From Pseudomonadota bacterium (GTDB taxonomy: Bacteria > Bdellovibrionota > Bacteriovoracia > Bacteriovoracales > Bacteriovoracaceae): a stretch of 64,000 nt of DNA. Location: assembly GCA_027487685.1 (NCBI GenBank), contig JAIYDC010000081.1, positions 20,334 to 84,333 of the forward strand, in the 5' to 3' direction. Below the pieces are notes generated by a model. That model did not search any database. It was given only the letters and a program-made list of their open reading frames with translations, and was not told the DNA's origin. Position 1 is the first letter of the stretch. Each line of letters starts with the position of its first letter. Shown piece by piece: positions 50,910 to 59,365 of this stretch. The translations under genes and the position numbers were made by a program.

Positions 50910-51308
50910 TTACTTAACCCTTGTCTCACCCTGGATGTATTGATCACCTAGGCGGCCCCAGTAGTAAAGGTCTGATAGGTCCAGGTTAAATGCGTCGAAG
51001 AACTTCGGGTACTTCCCCTGAAAACAATCGGGACGGTTTTCGGCCAGGAACTCGCGCAGGACAAAGCCACGGTGGTCCGCAACCTGGACATAGGCCCACT
51101 CAGGCCCGGCCGAGACCTTGGAACTCTCGATGACTTTCACTGGATGTGAGCATTGGATAGTCGTGAGACTCGGTGAGATCCGCACGGCACTCTGATGGAC
51201 GTGCCCAAAAATAGGAGAATAATAGAACACACCGACGACCTTCTCGTCCGTCGCCACGGTCTCCGCCTGAGCGAGAATTGGCACAAGAAGCATCCACCAC
51301 ATGCTCAT
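50910..51308 (-). CDS. Secreted SH3-domain-like protein
   Basis: 132 residues from the ATG at 51308, which overlaps the lapB stop as ATGA. Signal peptide (MWWMLLVPILAQAE), then a bacterial SH3-like fold: VKVIESSKVSAGPEWAYVQV and HRGFVLREFLAENRP. Such domains bind peptidoglycan or proteins in the periplasm. Two cysteines (IQCSHP, DCFQG) could pair. The partner is unknown. Confidence 0.7.
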   Translation of the reverse strand: MSMWWMLLVPILAQAETVATDEKVVGVFYYSPIFGHVHQSAVRISPSLTTIQCSHPVKVIESSKVSAGPEWAYVQVADHRGFVLREFLAENRPDCFQGKYPKFFDAFNLDLSDLYYWGRLGDQYIQGETRVK

Positions 51309-52534
51309 ACTTTCCACCGGAACTGAATCGTCTCCCAGTTATGGCACTGGGGGCAGCGCCAGAAAATTTCATCGGAATTGTAGCCGCACTGGGAGCAAAA
51401 ATGACGGGTGAGAGAGCTATGAAGGTTATTCAGGAGCGACTTCGTGTGGGCCAGGGCCTCTTCGACTTTCCCGACTTCAATCAGGATCTTGATATACTCA
51501 ACCTTCAGGACATCCGACTGCCCGTGGCTTCGCATCCAATCATCTAAAAGCGTGAAAGCGTCACCCGTACGCCGGAGATCTTTGAGGAGCCGGATTTTCG
51601 AAAGGACTACCGAGGGTGCACTCATGAGATCCATGTCGTTAATGCCCAGGAAGTAGGTCATGAGCTGCGAGAGCCGCTCTCGGTACTCTGTCACCTGCAC
51701 GAGCTTGGGATTAAACTGATCTAGAGATACAAAGATGAACGTGGCGTACATCGGGTGCTCCTTCAGGAGCTCGAGGAGAAGACCGTTGGCATCCTCCATT
51801 TTCCCGAGGACCAGATCGAGCCGAAGACGGAGGATTTTCGCAGAGACGGAAGGCGCAAACCGAAACGCGTCCTCTAGCTCCTCCGCGCAGGCCTTAAACT
51901 GACCTTTATCGAAGAGGACCTTCGCCTTCTGAACCAAGATATGAGAGATCGTCTCGGACTGATTCTCTTGCCCCACCTTAGAGAGCATGATCCGGTAGTT
52001 GTAGGCCTGGTCCCAGTCTTCAATATCTTCGTAGATGCGGCAGAGCGAAGAAATCACGTCCTGCTGGTCCCGGTTGATCTTGAGCACGTCTTTATAGGTC
52101 TCAACCGCTTTGTCGATGAAGCCACCCTTATCAAAATCAAGGGCAAGCTCTTTCAGGGCCTGAAGACGCGTCGACTCGGAAATACTCTCCCGAGCGATGA
52201 GAGAGCGGTGAATCGAAATCGCCTTCTCAATCTCACCATTAGAGCGAAAAAGACCACCGAGGGCGAAGTACGTATCAATCGTCTCCCGGTTAAGGTCCAC
52301 CGCATTCTGGAATTCCTTGATCGCGAGATCCTTGTTTCCTTCGATCAGATACTGGGTGGCATTGAGAAAGATTCGTGACTGGGCCTCGAAGATACTGTTG
52401 CGGTATTTCTTCGAGAGCTTCACCGCCTTGTCCCGCTCGATCACGTAGTGGTAGATCAAGATCAGCGTGATCACAACCGCCACAACGGTCAGCGCGTGAT
52501 TCTTTCCCCACTCAAGTAGAAAAGTATAGTCCAC
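51305..52534 (-). CDS. lapB: LPS assembly regulator LapB (YciM-like)
   Basis: 409 residues. One N-terminal membrane helix, then TPR repeats (AIKEFQNAVDLNRETIDTYF, AVETYKDVLKINRDQQDVIS, DWDQAYNYR), and a C-terminal rubredoxin-type zinc module HFCSQCGYNSDEIFWRCPQC. This is the LapB/YciM layout. In E. coli LapB controls LpxC degradation by FtsH and so LPS amount. The start is GTG at 52534 with GGGAG nearby. It lies between sppA and the SH3-like gene. Confidence 0.9.
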   Translation of the reverse strand: MDYTFLLEWGKNHALTVVAVVITLILIYHYVIERDKAVKLSKKYRNSIFEAQSRIFLNATQYLIEGNKDLAIKEFQNAVDLNRETIDTYFALGGLFRSNGEIEKAISIHRSLIARESISESTRLQALKELALDFDKGGFIDKAVETYKDVLKINRDQQDVISSLCRIYEDIEDWDQAYNYRIMLSKVGQENQSETISHILVQKAKVLFDKGQFKACAEELEDAFRFAPSVSAKILRLRLDLVLGKMEDANGLLLELLKEHPMYATFIFVSLDQFNPKLVQVTEYRERLSQLMTYFLGINDMDLMSAPSVVLSKIRLLKDLRRTGDAFTLLDDWMRSHGQSDVLKVEYIKILIEVGKVEEALAHTKSLLNNLHSSLTRHFCSQCGYNSDEIFWRCPQCHNWETIQFRWKV

Positions 52535-52543
52535 TAGACTCCC

Positions 52544-53467
52544 TTAGAGTTCGAACTTATACGCCGGAACAGTTCTGGACTCGACCTTGTCGCGGAGAAA
52601 GGAAAGCGTATCTTCCGTCTCTTCCAAAAAATCTCCGAGAGAGAACTTCTTTTTCTGTGGCTTCAAGTACCGGAGCGCGAAATCACCCTTCAGCTTAAGC
52701 TCTTTGTGAATGGCCCGGCCCGCTTCCCACAGGCTTCCGATCTCGTCCACCAGACCCGCCTCACGTGCCTCCCGACCATGAAAAATCTGGCCCTGGGCCA
52801 ATTCGAGAATATCTTTTTTTATCCTGTTCTTCCGGACCGCCATAATGTCGGCGATGAATTGCTTATGGGTGCCCGCGAGAAGATCCGTTAGGATCATGCG
52901 CTCTTCTTCAGTCATCGGCCGCGCTGGACTTCCGAGGTCCTTGTAGCGACCGGCCTTAATGGTTTCCGGCTTGTACTTCGCCCATTTGAAGAGTTCAGAC
53001 AGATCTGCCGTCTGCATAATAACGCCAATGGATCCGGTCAGAGTTCCATTGTTGGCCCAGATCTTTCGGCAGGCGGCACCAATGTAATACCCCCCCGAGG
53101 CAGCAACTGAACCAAACGATGCAAAGATGGGCTTCTTCTTATCGATCCGGCGGACTTCCTGGTAAATTTCTTGAGTCGGAGCAACTGCACCACCTGGGGA
53201 GTCTATCCTCAGGATAATCGCCTTGATTTCATTTTCCTCCTCTGCAGCGAGGAGCATTTCCACGACTTTTCTGGAATCCATGATTTCGTTCTCGATAGCA
53301 ATCACGGCGATCGGAGAGTTGGCGGACTTATCCCGAAGGCCCTCCCCCATAGTGGAAGACTTTTTTAGCTGTCCCACGGTGTAGAAAGCGAAAACTATAA
53401 AAATGAAAAAGAGCACAGTTACTAGGATGAAAATCCCAACTATCCCTTTGGATCTCTCGCGGCTCAA
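52544..53467 (-). CDS. sppA: Signal peptide peptidase SppA
   Basis: 307 residues, the 36-kDa type. An N-terminal membrane helix (VGIFILVTVLFFIFIVFAFY), then the S49 core: AIILRIDSPGGAVAPTQEIY, ASGGYYIGAACRKIWANNG, LTGSIGVIMQ (nucleophile Ser) and the basic Lys in GRYKDLGSP. It degrades cleaved signal peptides in the membrane. The start is TTG at 53467 with AAGGAG at 8-base spacing, which decides the start. Confidence 0.92.
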   Translation of the reverse strand: MSRERSKGIVGIFILVTVLFFIFIVFAFYTVGQLKKSSTMGEGLRDKSANSPIAVIAIENEIMDSRKVVEMLLAAEEENEIKAIILRIDSPGGAVAPTQEIYQEVRRIDKKKPIFASFGSVAASGGYYIGAACRKIWANNGTLTGSIGVIMQTADLSELFKWAKYKPETIKAGRYKDLGSPARPMTEEERMILTDLLAGTHKQFIADIMAVRKNRIKKDILELAQGQIFHGREAREAGLVDEIGSLWEAGRAIHKELKLKGDFALRYLKPQKKKFSLGDFLEETEDTLSFLRDKVESRTVPAYKFEL

Positions 53468-53527
53468 CTCGAACTCCTTCCGTAAGTTAGTGAGCCTTAA
53501 TTATACTTAAGTTTGCGGGATTGGGAA

Positions 53528-54874
53528 TTAATTGCGCCCGACTTTGGGGCAGGCCTCTTCCTGTTTCCGAATCTGATCCTTAAGCCAGGGAATCGGACCG
53601 ATCACTGCACTCCGCCTAAGACGCGCATACTCCTGAGAGAATTGCTCAGCAACAGCTGAGTCCTCAATCACGATCAAGTTCTCGTCATTGGTGAAATTGG
53701 CAGCATCGGACCAATTCTGGGAACCCATGATGACTGTCCGGTTATCAACCACGGCGAACTTGTGGTGTAAAACGTCGCCGCGAGGAAGGCGAGCGAGTCC
53801 TACGTCCGTTGCAGGCCTCGGCCAGGGATTATTCCCTGGCTCATACTTACACCTCTGGTTGAGCATCGCCATTCCCATGAGATCGAGGAGTTCCGAGTAG
53901 TCCCGGTAGCCAAACTTCGGCTCGATGAGAACTCCTACCTGAACCCCAGCCTCATGCCTTTGCTGCATAACATTGGCAATGATTTGGTCGGAAAAGACAA
54001 AGAGTGCGGCCCGGATAGAGGACCTTGCCTTAAAAAGATAAAGTGCCGCCAGACCATTGACTGTCTCTTCCCAATTGTACCGGCGAGAGGTCGGCGAGAA
54101 CTGCACCGTCAGTCGCGCTCCGCGGACTGTGGTCGTCATCGGGCCTCGGTAGGTCTTATTTTGGCCAAAATTTCCTCGCCGACCATTCCCCCAAAGCTGG
54201 GCAAACTCCTCGGTGAAGAATCTTGCAAAGTTAGCGGATTCTACCACCACCATGGAGTTAGCGTTGCCACGAGAATCGGACACGAGAACATCACCGTGGA
54301 TGCAGCTCATCGTGAAATTCGCCGTGCTAACAATAGTCGTTTTTCCGTCGATGACGAGGAACTTGTGGTGCATAAGCCCGGAGCCCTGTGAATTATCCGA
54401 GGTGTCGTCCATGATCGGGACCTGGGCGGCGCGGAGCATGTAGATGGCGTCGAGGCTTTCGAGTTCCTCTTTTTGAAAGCGTCCATCGCGGTTAGCGTCG
54501 ATGAGCGCCCTCAGCTCCAAAAGCTTCGAAGCCTCATACTCACCTTCCCCCGAATCTCGCTGAGAAAGAATGTCGAAGTTATAATCGTTCTCAAGAATGA
54601 TTCGGACGTCTACTCCCTGCCGCTTTTTTTCAATCAGCGCCGCCGCAATGAGTGGAAGGCGAAGCTCCTGAACGGCAAGATAAATTGTGCGGCGGGCCTG
54701 ACGAATCTCGGCCAGGACAACTTCTTCCAGATTATCGCCAGGCCGTGAGATCCTCCGGTAAGGATCGGTGTAAGAGGAGCGCGAATTATGATTGAAATAT
54801 GCGGAAACGTTGGCAAAAGCAGACGAGGCAACGAGTAAGCTCGGAAGTAAGAACGAGCAGATCTTTAAAATCAT
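53528..54874 (-). CDS. Secreted phospholipase D family protein
   Basis: 448 residues. Signal peptide MILKICSFLLPSLLVASSAFA. Two HKD motifs: MHHKFLVIDGKTTIVSTANF and LHHKFAVVDNRTVIMGSQNW (HxKxxxxD with downstream GSxN/TAN). It should cleave phosphodiester bonds in lipid or nucleic acid outside the cytoplasm. It may be a nuclease or lipase; an EF-hand-like loop (DANRDGRFQKEELESLDAI) near residue 130 suggests calcium binding. The 5' region (54875-55060) is divergent from the 99-residue gene. Confidence 0.88.
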   Translation of the reverse strand: MILKICSFLLPSLLVASSAFANVSAYFNHNSRSSYTDPYRRISRPGDNLEEVVLAEIRQARRTIYLAVQELRLPLIAAALIEKKRQGVDVRIILENDYNFDILSQRDSGEGEYEASKLLELRALIDANRDGRFQKEELESLDAIYMLRAAQVPIMDDTSDNSQGSGLMHHKFLVIDGKTTIVSTANFTMSCIHGDVLVSDSRGNANSMVVVESANFARFFTEEFAQLWGNGRRGNFGQNKTYRGPMTTTVRGARLTVQFSPTSRRYNWEETVNGLAALYLFKARSSIRAALFVFSDQIIANVMQQRHEAGVQVGVLIEPKFGYRDYSELLDLMGMAMLNQRCKYEPGNNPWPRPATDVGLARLPRGDVLHHKFAVVDNRTVIMGSQNWSDAANFTNDENLIVIEDSAVAEQFSQEYARLRRSAVIGPIPWLKDQIRKQEEACPKVGRN

Positions 54875-55081
54875 GGGTGCCTCTTATAGTAATCTTACTA
54901 ATACTTGATCCAACTTCTCCTAATAGCTCTACGAATGTCATCCAAAAAATGCTTACTTCTGCATCGCGACACACCTGACCTGCAGCCCAAGTAATCGATA
55001 TTCTGAACATCCTACAGCTTTCCTCACAGAATCCGAATAGAGTCACAATCCCTATTAGGGGTGAATCAAGGAAGGGTATTT

Positions 55082-55381
55082 ATGATCAAAAACTTGTTTA
55101 TCCTCGCACTGTTTTCCTGGATGAGTTTGACCCATGCTTATGTGGCGAAAGAATCTATGTCAGAAGCGGAAGGCTTCCAGCTTCAAAAAGCGGATAGCGA
55201 GCCTGAGGCCCAGCGCGCTGTAGCAGGATCTAAGATAAAAAGACAACGGTTGAATCGGATTGAGACTCCGCCCAATCCTGAAGGCCCTGCCCCTTCAGAT
55301 TCGAGCGCTATCGTTGAGCCGTCTGAGAGTTCTGAGAATTCTGAGAATTCTGAAGTACGCTACTGGCAATACTCGGAATAA
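55082..55381 (+). CDS. Small secreted hypothetical protein
   Basis: 99 residues from the ATG at 55082, with GGAAGGG at useful spacing. Signal peptide MIKNLFILALFSWMSLTHA, then a hydrophilic, Glu/Ser-rich, probably disordered chain ending with repeats SESSENSENSE. It overlaps the 3' end of rlmN on the opposite strand by 74 bases. I do not recognise the family. Confidence 0.62.
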   Translation: MIKNLFILALFSWMSLTHAYVAKESMSEAEGFQLQKADSEPEAQRAVAGSKIKRQRLNRIETPPNPEGPAPSDSSAIVEPSESSENSENSEVRYWQYSE

Positions 55382-56459
55382 GCACCGGGCCGTCTTTCTT
55401 GTCCCAAAGGTTTAGCTTGTCGTACTCTGACTTGAGCTGACCGCACGCAGCAAGGATATCACTCCCCTTGGTCGTGCGGATCGTCACCGTGAATCCCCGT
55501 TTAATCATCTGGTCTAAGAACCACATAATCCTTTCCTCAGAGGGCCGCTTATACTTGGAGCCTGGAAATTCATTAAATGGAATGAGATTAATCTTCGATT
55601 CCTTGGAATTTAATAGGGCCGCTAGAGCAACCACATCTTCCAGCGTATCATTCATGCCATCAATCAAAAGATACTCGTAAGTAATTCGTCGGTGGGCCTT
55701 GAGTGGAATCTTTTTGATTGCGGTGAAGAGCCGCTCAAGGTCATAGACCTTATTGATTGGCATAAGCTCGGTGCGAACGTTGTTGCGCGCCGAATGAAGC
55801 GAGAGCGCGATGTTAACAGGTGGAAAATCTTCCGCCAGTTTTTCGATGGCCGGGACAAGACCTGAGGTCGAGAGCGTTATCCGCCGCTGACCTAAGCCAA
55901 GACCTCTCTCGGCCATGAAAATCAGCGTCGCTTTTTTCATGTTCTCGAAGTTGTGGAGTGGCTCGCCCTGCCCCATATAAACAATATTCGTGAGGCGCTC
56001 GTCCACGTGGACATGATCCATGAGCCACTTTTGGATCGTCATATACTGCAGCACCACCTCAGACGCTTTTAAGTGACGCTTAAGCCCCTGAGTGGCCGTA
56101 TGACAAAAGGTACAACCCACAGCGCAGCCGACTTGGGAAGAAACGCAAAGAGTGAGCCGCTCCCGAGCAGGGATGGCCACCGTTTCAACCGTCTGACCAT
56201 CGGAAAGCTTCACAAGAAACTTCCGTGTGCCGTCCTTGGAGAGTCCGCTCCAAACGATGGGGAGAATGCCGAAATCAAAAGCCTCGATGACAAACTCTTT
56301 CGTGGCGCGAGCGACATTCGTCCATTGAGTCGGATCGAAGACCCACTTTTTGTAGACCCAATCAAACATCTGAGTCGCGCCAAATGGCGTGAGGCCCTTT
56401 TCTGTTAAATGGGCTTTCAGCTCGTCGAAGGTCAGGTCAAAAAAAGATGGCTTGGTCAT
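55308..56459 (-). CDS. rlmN: 23S rRNA/tRNA adenine-C2 methyltransferase RlmN
   Basis: 383 residues from the ATG at 56459. Radical-SAM motif CAVGCTFCHTATQG (CxxxCxxC), NIVYMGQGEPLHN, ITLSTSGLVPAIEKL, NIALSLHSARN and the C-terminal catalytic cysteine region (ILAACGQLK). It methylates A2503 of 23S rRNA and A37 of some tRNAs. The C-terminus is extended by a SQNSQNSQ-type tail that comes from a 9-base tandem repeat. A perfect hairpin sits upstream of the start. Confidence 0.94.
   Translation of the reverse strand: MTKPSFFDLTFDELKAHLTEKGLTPFGATQMFDWVYKKWVFDPTQWTNVARATKEFVIEAFDFGILPIVWSGLSKDGTRKFLVKLSDGQTVETVAIPARERLTLCVSSQVGCAVGCTFCHTATQGLKRHLKASEVVLQYMTIQKWLMDHVHVDERLTNIVYMGQGEPLHNFENMKKATLIFMAERGLGLGQRRITLSTSGLVPAIEKLAEDFPPVNIALSLHSARNNVRTELMPINKVYDLERLFTAIKKIPLKAHRRITYEYLLIDGMNDTLEDVVALAALLNSKESKINLIPFNEFPGSKYKRPSEERIMWFLDQMIKRGFTVTIRTTKGSDILAACGQLKSEYDKLNLWDKKDGPVLIPSIASSVLQNSQNSQNSQTAQR
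55322..55354. repeat. 9-base tandem repeat in a convergent gene overlap
   Basis: TCTGAGAGT, TCTGAGAAT, TCTGAGAAT and a partial fourth copy. It codes Ser-Glu-Asn/Ser repeats in the plus-strand gene and Gln-Asn-Ser repeats in the RlmN tail on the minus strand. Confidence 0.85.
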
Positions 56460-56476
56460 GGGGCTATAAGTATGTG

Positions 56477-56512
56477 AGTGAACTCCATTTTGCAAGGGAA
56501 ATGGAGTTCACT
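56477..56512 (-). promoter_or_regulatory. Perfect hairpin upstream of rlmN
   Basis: A 14-bp perfect stem (56477-56490 with 56499-56512) with an 8-base loop lies 18 bases before the rlmN ATG and 42 bases after the stop of the upstream cysteine-peptidase-like gene. There is no T-run, so it may be an rlmN leader hairpin or a 3' end stabiliser. Confidence 0.5.
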
Positions 56513-56553
56513 AAAGGAATTACAAACGCAAAAAATTCAGCAATTTTAATCGC

Positions 56554-57669
56554 TTACCAGACCCTAGGGAGAATCCCCGGGGGCAGGAAGAAGACCCCAC
56601 CGTAGTAGAGCATCTTAATTGTTTTATCGGACGTTCGCCCGAGTTGTCGGCCAGCTGGTGAGCCATTATCGATAATGATCCGTCCATCGTTGCCTGCGGC
56701 CATGTACACGTGGCCAGGTGTTGTCGCTTTGAAATGGGCCATGATCGCCCCTGTTGGGGGCCTATAAGTTGCAAGCTCCCAGGGAATCCACCCGGCCTTG
56801 ACGAGGGTGTTGGCCAGATTAACGACGGCAGCTGTGGTGCTCCATATGAGGTATGTCCCTTTTTCGCGAGAAAAATCCTCGAACAGATCATGGCCGGCCC
56901 GGCCATAGGCCTGACGGAGAAGCTCCGACATGAATTCTGCGCAGGGAACATTCGGGAATCCATTACGGACTGCTGTTGCCCTGACCGCAATCGTCCACGC
57001 CCCGAAAGAGGGCACAATGTCTTTAGTCTCGTAGTCCACGGAGGCCTTGCGTGCCTCTTCAATAGGAAGGTAAAGATACTTTGTCGAAGTTTGAACGGTT
57101 CGGTCTGCCGCCTTCTGAAGCTCATCCATGATCGCGGCCCACTTGAGTCGCTCGGAGTTGGACTGACTCTCCGAAGAAACGGTCAAGTTGAGTCGACCAT
57201 GGAATCGTTTCTGATAGTAGGTAGAAAAGTTGAACTTTGGCTTTCCATTTTCCTCGAAGCTCAAGAGGAAGTCGGCCTCTGGGGTGGCGACTTGAAGCGC
57301 TGGAAACTCACCAGTGTCTCGAACTGGAATAGCGGTGACGCTGATCCAGTTGCGCGAGCCGTTGAGTTCAGCGATCCGCTGGGGTGGGAACTCATCGTTA
57401 TGCTCAGGACGCACCGCCAGGATCCGCGCGTTTGAAAGAAAACCGTTGCTCGAGCGCTGGATTTCACCATTTGGGAGTCGGTAGAGGTGATACTCCGGCT
57501 GAGTCCCTTGGGGAATCGAAAGAGTTGTTCCAGGGGGAACTGAGGTCAGAATTTCAAGAACGTCAGTTTTGAGGGTCCGAAGGTTCTCACGCTTTGCAGT
57601 CTCAAAGACCTGGTCAGCAAAGGCCCAAGTGGAAAGGGCCAGGGCCCAGGCCAGAAGAAGTGCTCTCAT
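56554..57669 (-). CDS. Secreted NlpC/P60-like cysteine peptidase candidate
   Basis: 371 residues. Signal peptide MRALLLAWALALSTWAFA. The C-terminal half has a Cys-His-Asn layout typical of NlpC/P60-CHAP folds: VPCAEFMSELLRQAYG, GAIMAHFKATTPGHVYMAAG and IIIDNGSP. The N-terminal 200 residues have no domain I recognise. It would act on the wall or on proteins. AAAGGATTTTT precedes the ATG, but the ATG is inside one arm of a perfect hairpin. It follows the transglutaminase-like gene by 59 bases. Confidence 0.72.
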   Translation of the reverse strand: MRALLLAWALALSTWAFADQVFETAKRENLRTLKTDVLEILTSVPPGTTLSIPQGTQPEYHLYRLPNGEIQRSSNGFLSNARILAVRPEHNDEFPPQRIAELNGSRNWISVTAIPVRDTGEFPALQVATPEADFLLSFEENGKPKFNFSTYYQKRFHGRLNLTVSSESQSNSERLKWAAIMDELQKAADRTVQTSTKYLYLPIEEARKASVDYETKDIVPSFGAWTIAVRATAVRNGFPNVPCAEFMSELLRQAYGRAGHDLFEDFSREKGTYLIWSTTAAVVNLANTLVKAGWIPWELATYRPPTGAIMAHFKATTPGHVYMAAGNDGRIIIDNGSPAGRQLGRTSDKTIKMLYYGGVFFLPPGILPRVW

Positions 57670-57705
57670 AAAAATCCTTTTTAAAGAGATGTTTTATGAG
57701 AGCAC
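57660..57705 (-). promoter_or_regulatory. Perfect 14-bp hairpin covering a start codon
   Basis: On the minus strand, GTGCTCTCATAAAA (57705-57692) pairs perfectly with TTTTATGAGAGCAC (57673-57660). The second arm contains the ATG (57669-57667), and the Shine-Dalgarno AAAGGA is in the 18-base loop. Folding would block initiation of the cysteine-peptidase-like gene. Confidence 0.7.
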
Positions 57706-57728
57706 GAAGGGTCTATGGGTGCAAGGAC

Positions 57729-59327
57729 TTAGAGGCTATCTAGGGTCGTCTTGATCGAAAGTTCAACCGGGCTGGAAAGGCCTAGGCCCGACTTTCCGAG
57801 CTCGCCCAGCGTCTTATCCATTCGGAGATCATAGTTGCGCTCAATCGAGTTCCGGAGATTCTGCTGGGCCGTGTACCAGGCAAGCTTGTTTTGATCATCG
57901 CCACAACTTGACAATTCCTGTCCAGAAGCGCCCCAGCGCAGCTCGACACAATGATAGGGATCAAAAGAGACTGCGTACGCCCGATCGATCACTTGGTCCA
58001 TATTCAGCGGGACTTCGCTTCCACGTGAATTGGTATAAGAGATCACGCACTTCTGAGACTCTTCCGCATAAACTGAGCGAAGATCAGAAAGGAGGTCGGT
58101 TCCATTATAAACGACCACGGGATCACCACTGCGGAACTTATCGTACAACGTCTTAACACTCTCCTTTACCGAGAGGATGGCGGCTTTGAGACGAGCGTCC
58201 CGTGAAGGCGTTGAATAGGATTCCCACTCCCCGTGTGTGCCGTAAATGTTTTCTGGCAAGCGCTCCGGATGAGGCTTGCGGTGAATACCTGTTTTGATCG
58301 CGTCCTCGACCGCATGCTGACGATCTTTAATGTCCTCGCAGAGTGCCTTAAGAGATTCACGGAGTTCATTCACTGGCTCGTACTTCAGGTTCCCTTTCGC
58401 CAGTGAGCGGCGGACATAATCACCGAACGAGACCTCCTCACCGTTGATCGAGAAGCGACGCTGGCGCCAGGTCGTGTCTGAAAGTTGCTCCTCAGTTCCG
58501 TAGTGTTGGGTGAGGGTGAAGTCCGAGAGTTCCTCGTTTCGCTTGGCCTCATAGTTTCCGTTCACGACACTAACCGGGCGCCAATTCTTAAAGCCCGCGC
58601 CGTAGTAAGGAGAGCTGACGATAAATTTTTTCTCATCATAGACGGCCCGGGTAAGCGAGTTATCCGGATGAGCATCGATCATGAAAATCCGGCCGTCGTC
58701 GGCGACCTCGTAGACAACGAGAATGTGGCCGTTCGGATCGTAAAAAGTTGTCCCAGGGACAATCGACTCGCGCTTTATCTCAACATGGTAGAAATCGTTA
58801 AAGACGTTCGGCCCTGTGACGTCACTCTTCGGGTGGACGCGGAACATGGCCGAGGAGATCGAGTTGACCACGTTAGTTAGAACCGTGTTGACGTTATCGC
58901 CATTCTTAACCGCCTGACGGCGGGAGATTCTGTTCCCGAAGGTCGTATAGCGAACGTCTGGCTTCGTTTCCCGAGGGGAAGCTTTCTGGACAGCGACGGG
59001 GTACGAGAACGGGAGGTTATTCATCCACGCGAAATAACCGCGGAGAATGAACGGGAGGTCAGCGCAGTCAGAGAAGACCTTAAGTCCAGGTGGATTCCGA
59101 TTCGCGAACAAAGGGTTTGCGATCCTATTCTTAATGCAATTATCGGTGGTGGTGCAGAGGCGATTCTCCTTCGCCTTTCCGATCCCCCGGACGAACTCCT
59201 GAAAGTTCTTTTCGTCCTGGCCGGACCACGCATTTTTTTTCACTTCCCAGCCAAGCCCCTTCACTGAGGTCTGGGCGACGGCCGAGAAACTCAAGAGGGA
59301 GAGGACGACTAGCATTCCGTTTTTCAT
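57729..59327 (-). CDS. Secreted transglutaminase-like protein
   Basis: 532 residues. Signal peptide MKNGMLVVLSLLSFSAVAQ. A Cys-His-Asp arrangement of transglutaminase/cysteine-protease type is visible: KVFSDCADLPFILRGYFAWM, DPNGHILVVYEV and GRIFMIDAHPDNS. The C-terminal 250 residues contain several cysteines and unknown folds. It may cross-link or cleave protein or wall peptide. CGGAGAACAG precedes the ATG. It is the second of three consecutive secreted wall-type genes. Confidence 0.7.
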   Translation of the reverse strand: MKNGMLVVLSLLSFSAVAQTSVKGLGWEVKKNAWSGQDEKNFQEFVRGIGKAKENRLCTTTDNCIKNRIANPLFANRNPPGLKVFSDCADLPFILRGYFAWMNNLPFSYPVAVQKASPRETKPDVRYTTFGNRISRRQAVKNGDNVNTVLTNVVNSISSAMFRVHPKSDVTGPNVFNDFYHVEIKRESIVPGTTFYDPNGHILVVYEVADDGRIFMIDAHPDNSLTRAVYDEKKFIVSSPYYGAGFKNWRPVSVVNGNYEAKRNEELSDFTLTQHYGTEEQLSDTTWRQRRFSINGEEVSFGDYVRRSLAKGNLKYEPVNELRESLKALCEDIKDRQHAVEDAIKTGIHRKPHPERLPENIYGTHGEWESYSTPSRDARLKAAILSVKESVKTLYDKFRSGDPVVVYNGTDLLSDLRSVYAEESQKCVISYTNSRGSEVPLNMDQVIDRAYAVSFDPYHCVELRWGASGQELSSCGDDQNKLAWYTAQQNLRNSIERNYDLRMDKTLGELGKSGLGLSSPVELSIKTTLDSL

Positions 59328-59365
59328 GACTGTTCTCCGTTATGTTTTTAAATCATCTACACAAG

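Noticed and set aside
56710..57435. 241-codon plus-strand ORF
   Set aside because: Antisense shadow of the secreted cysteine-peptidase-like gene, which has a signal peptide and catalytic motifs.
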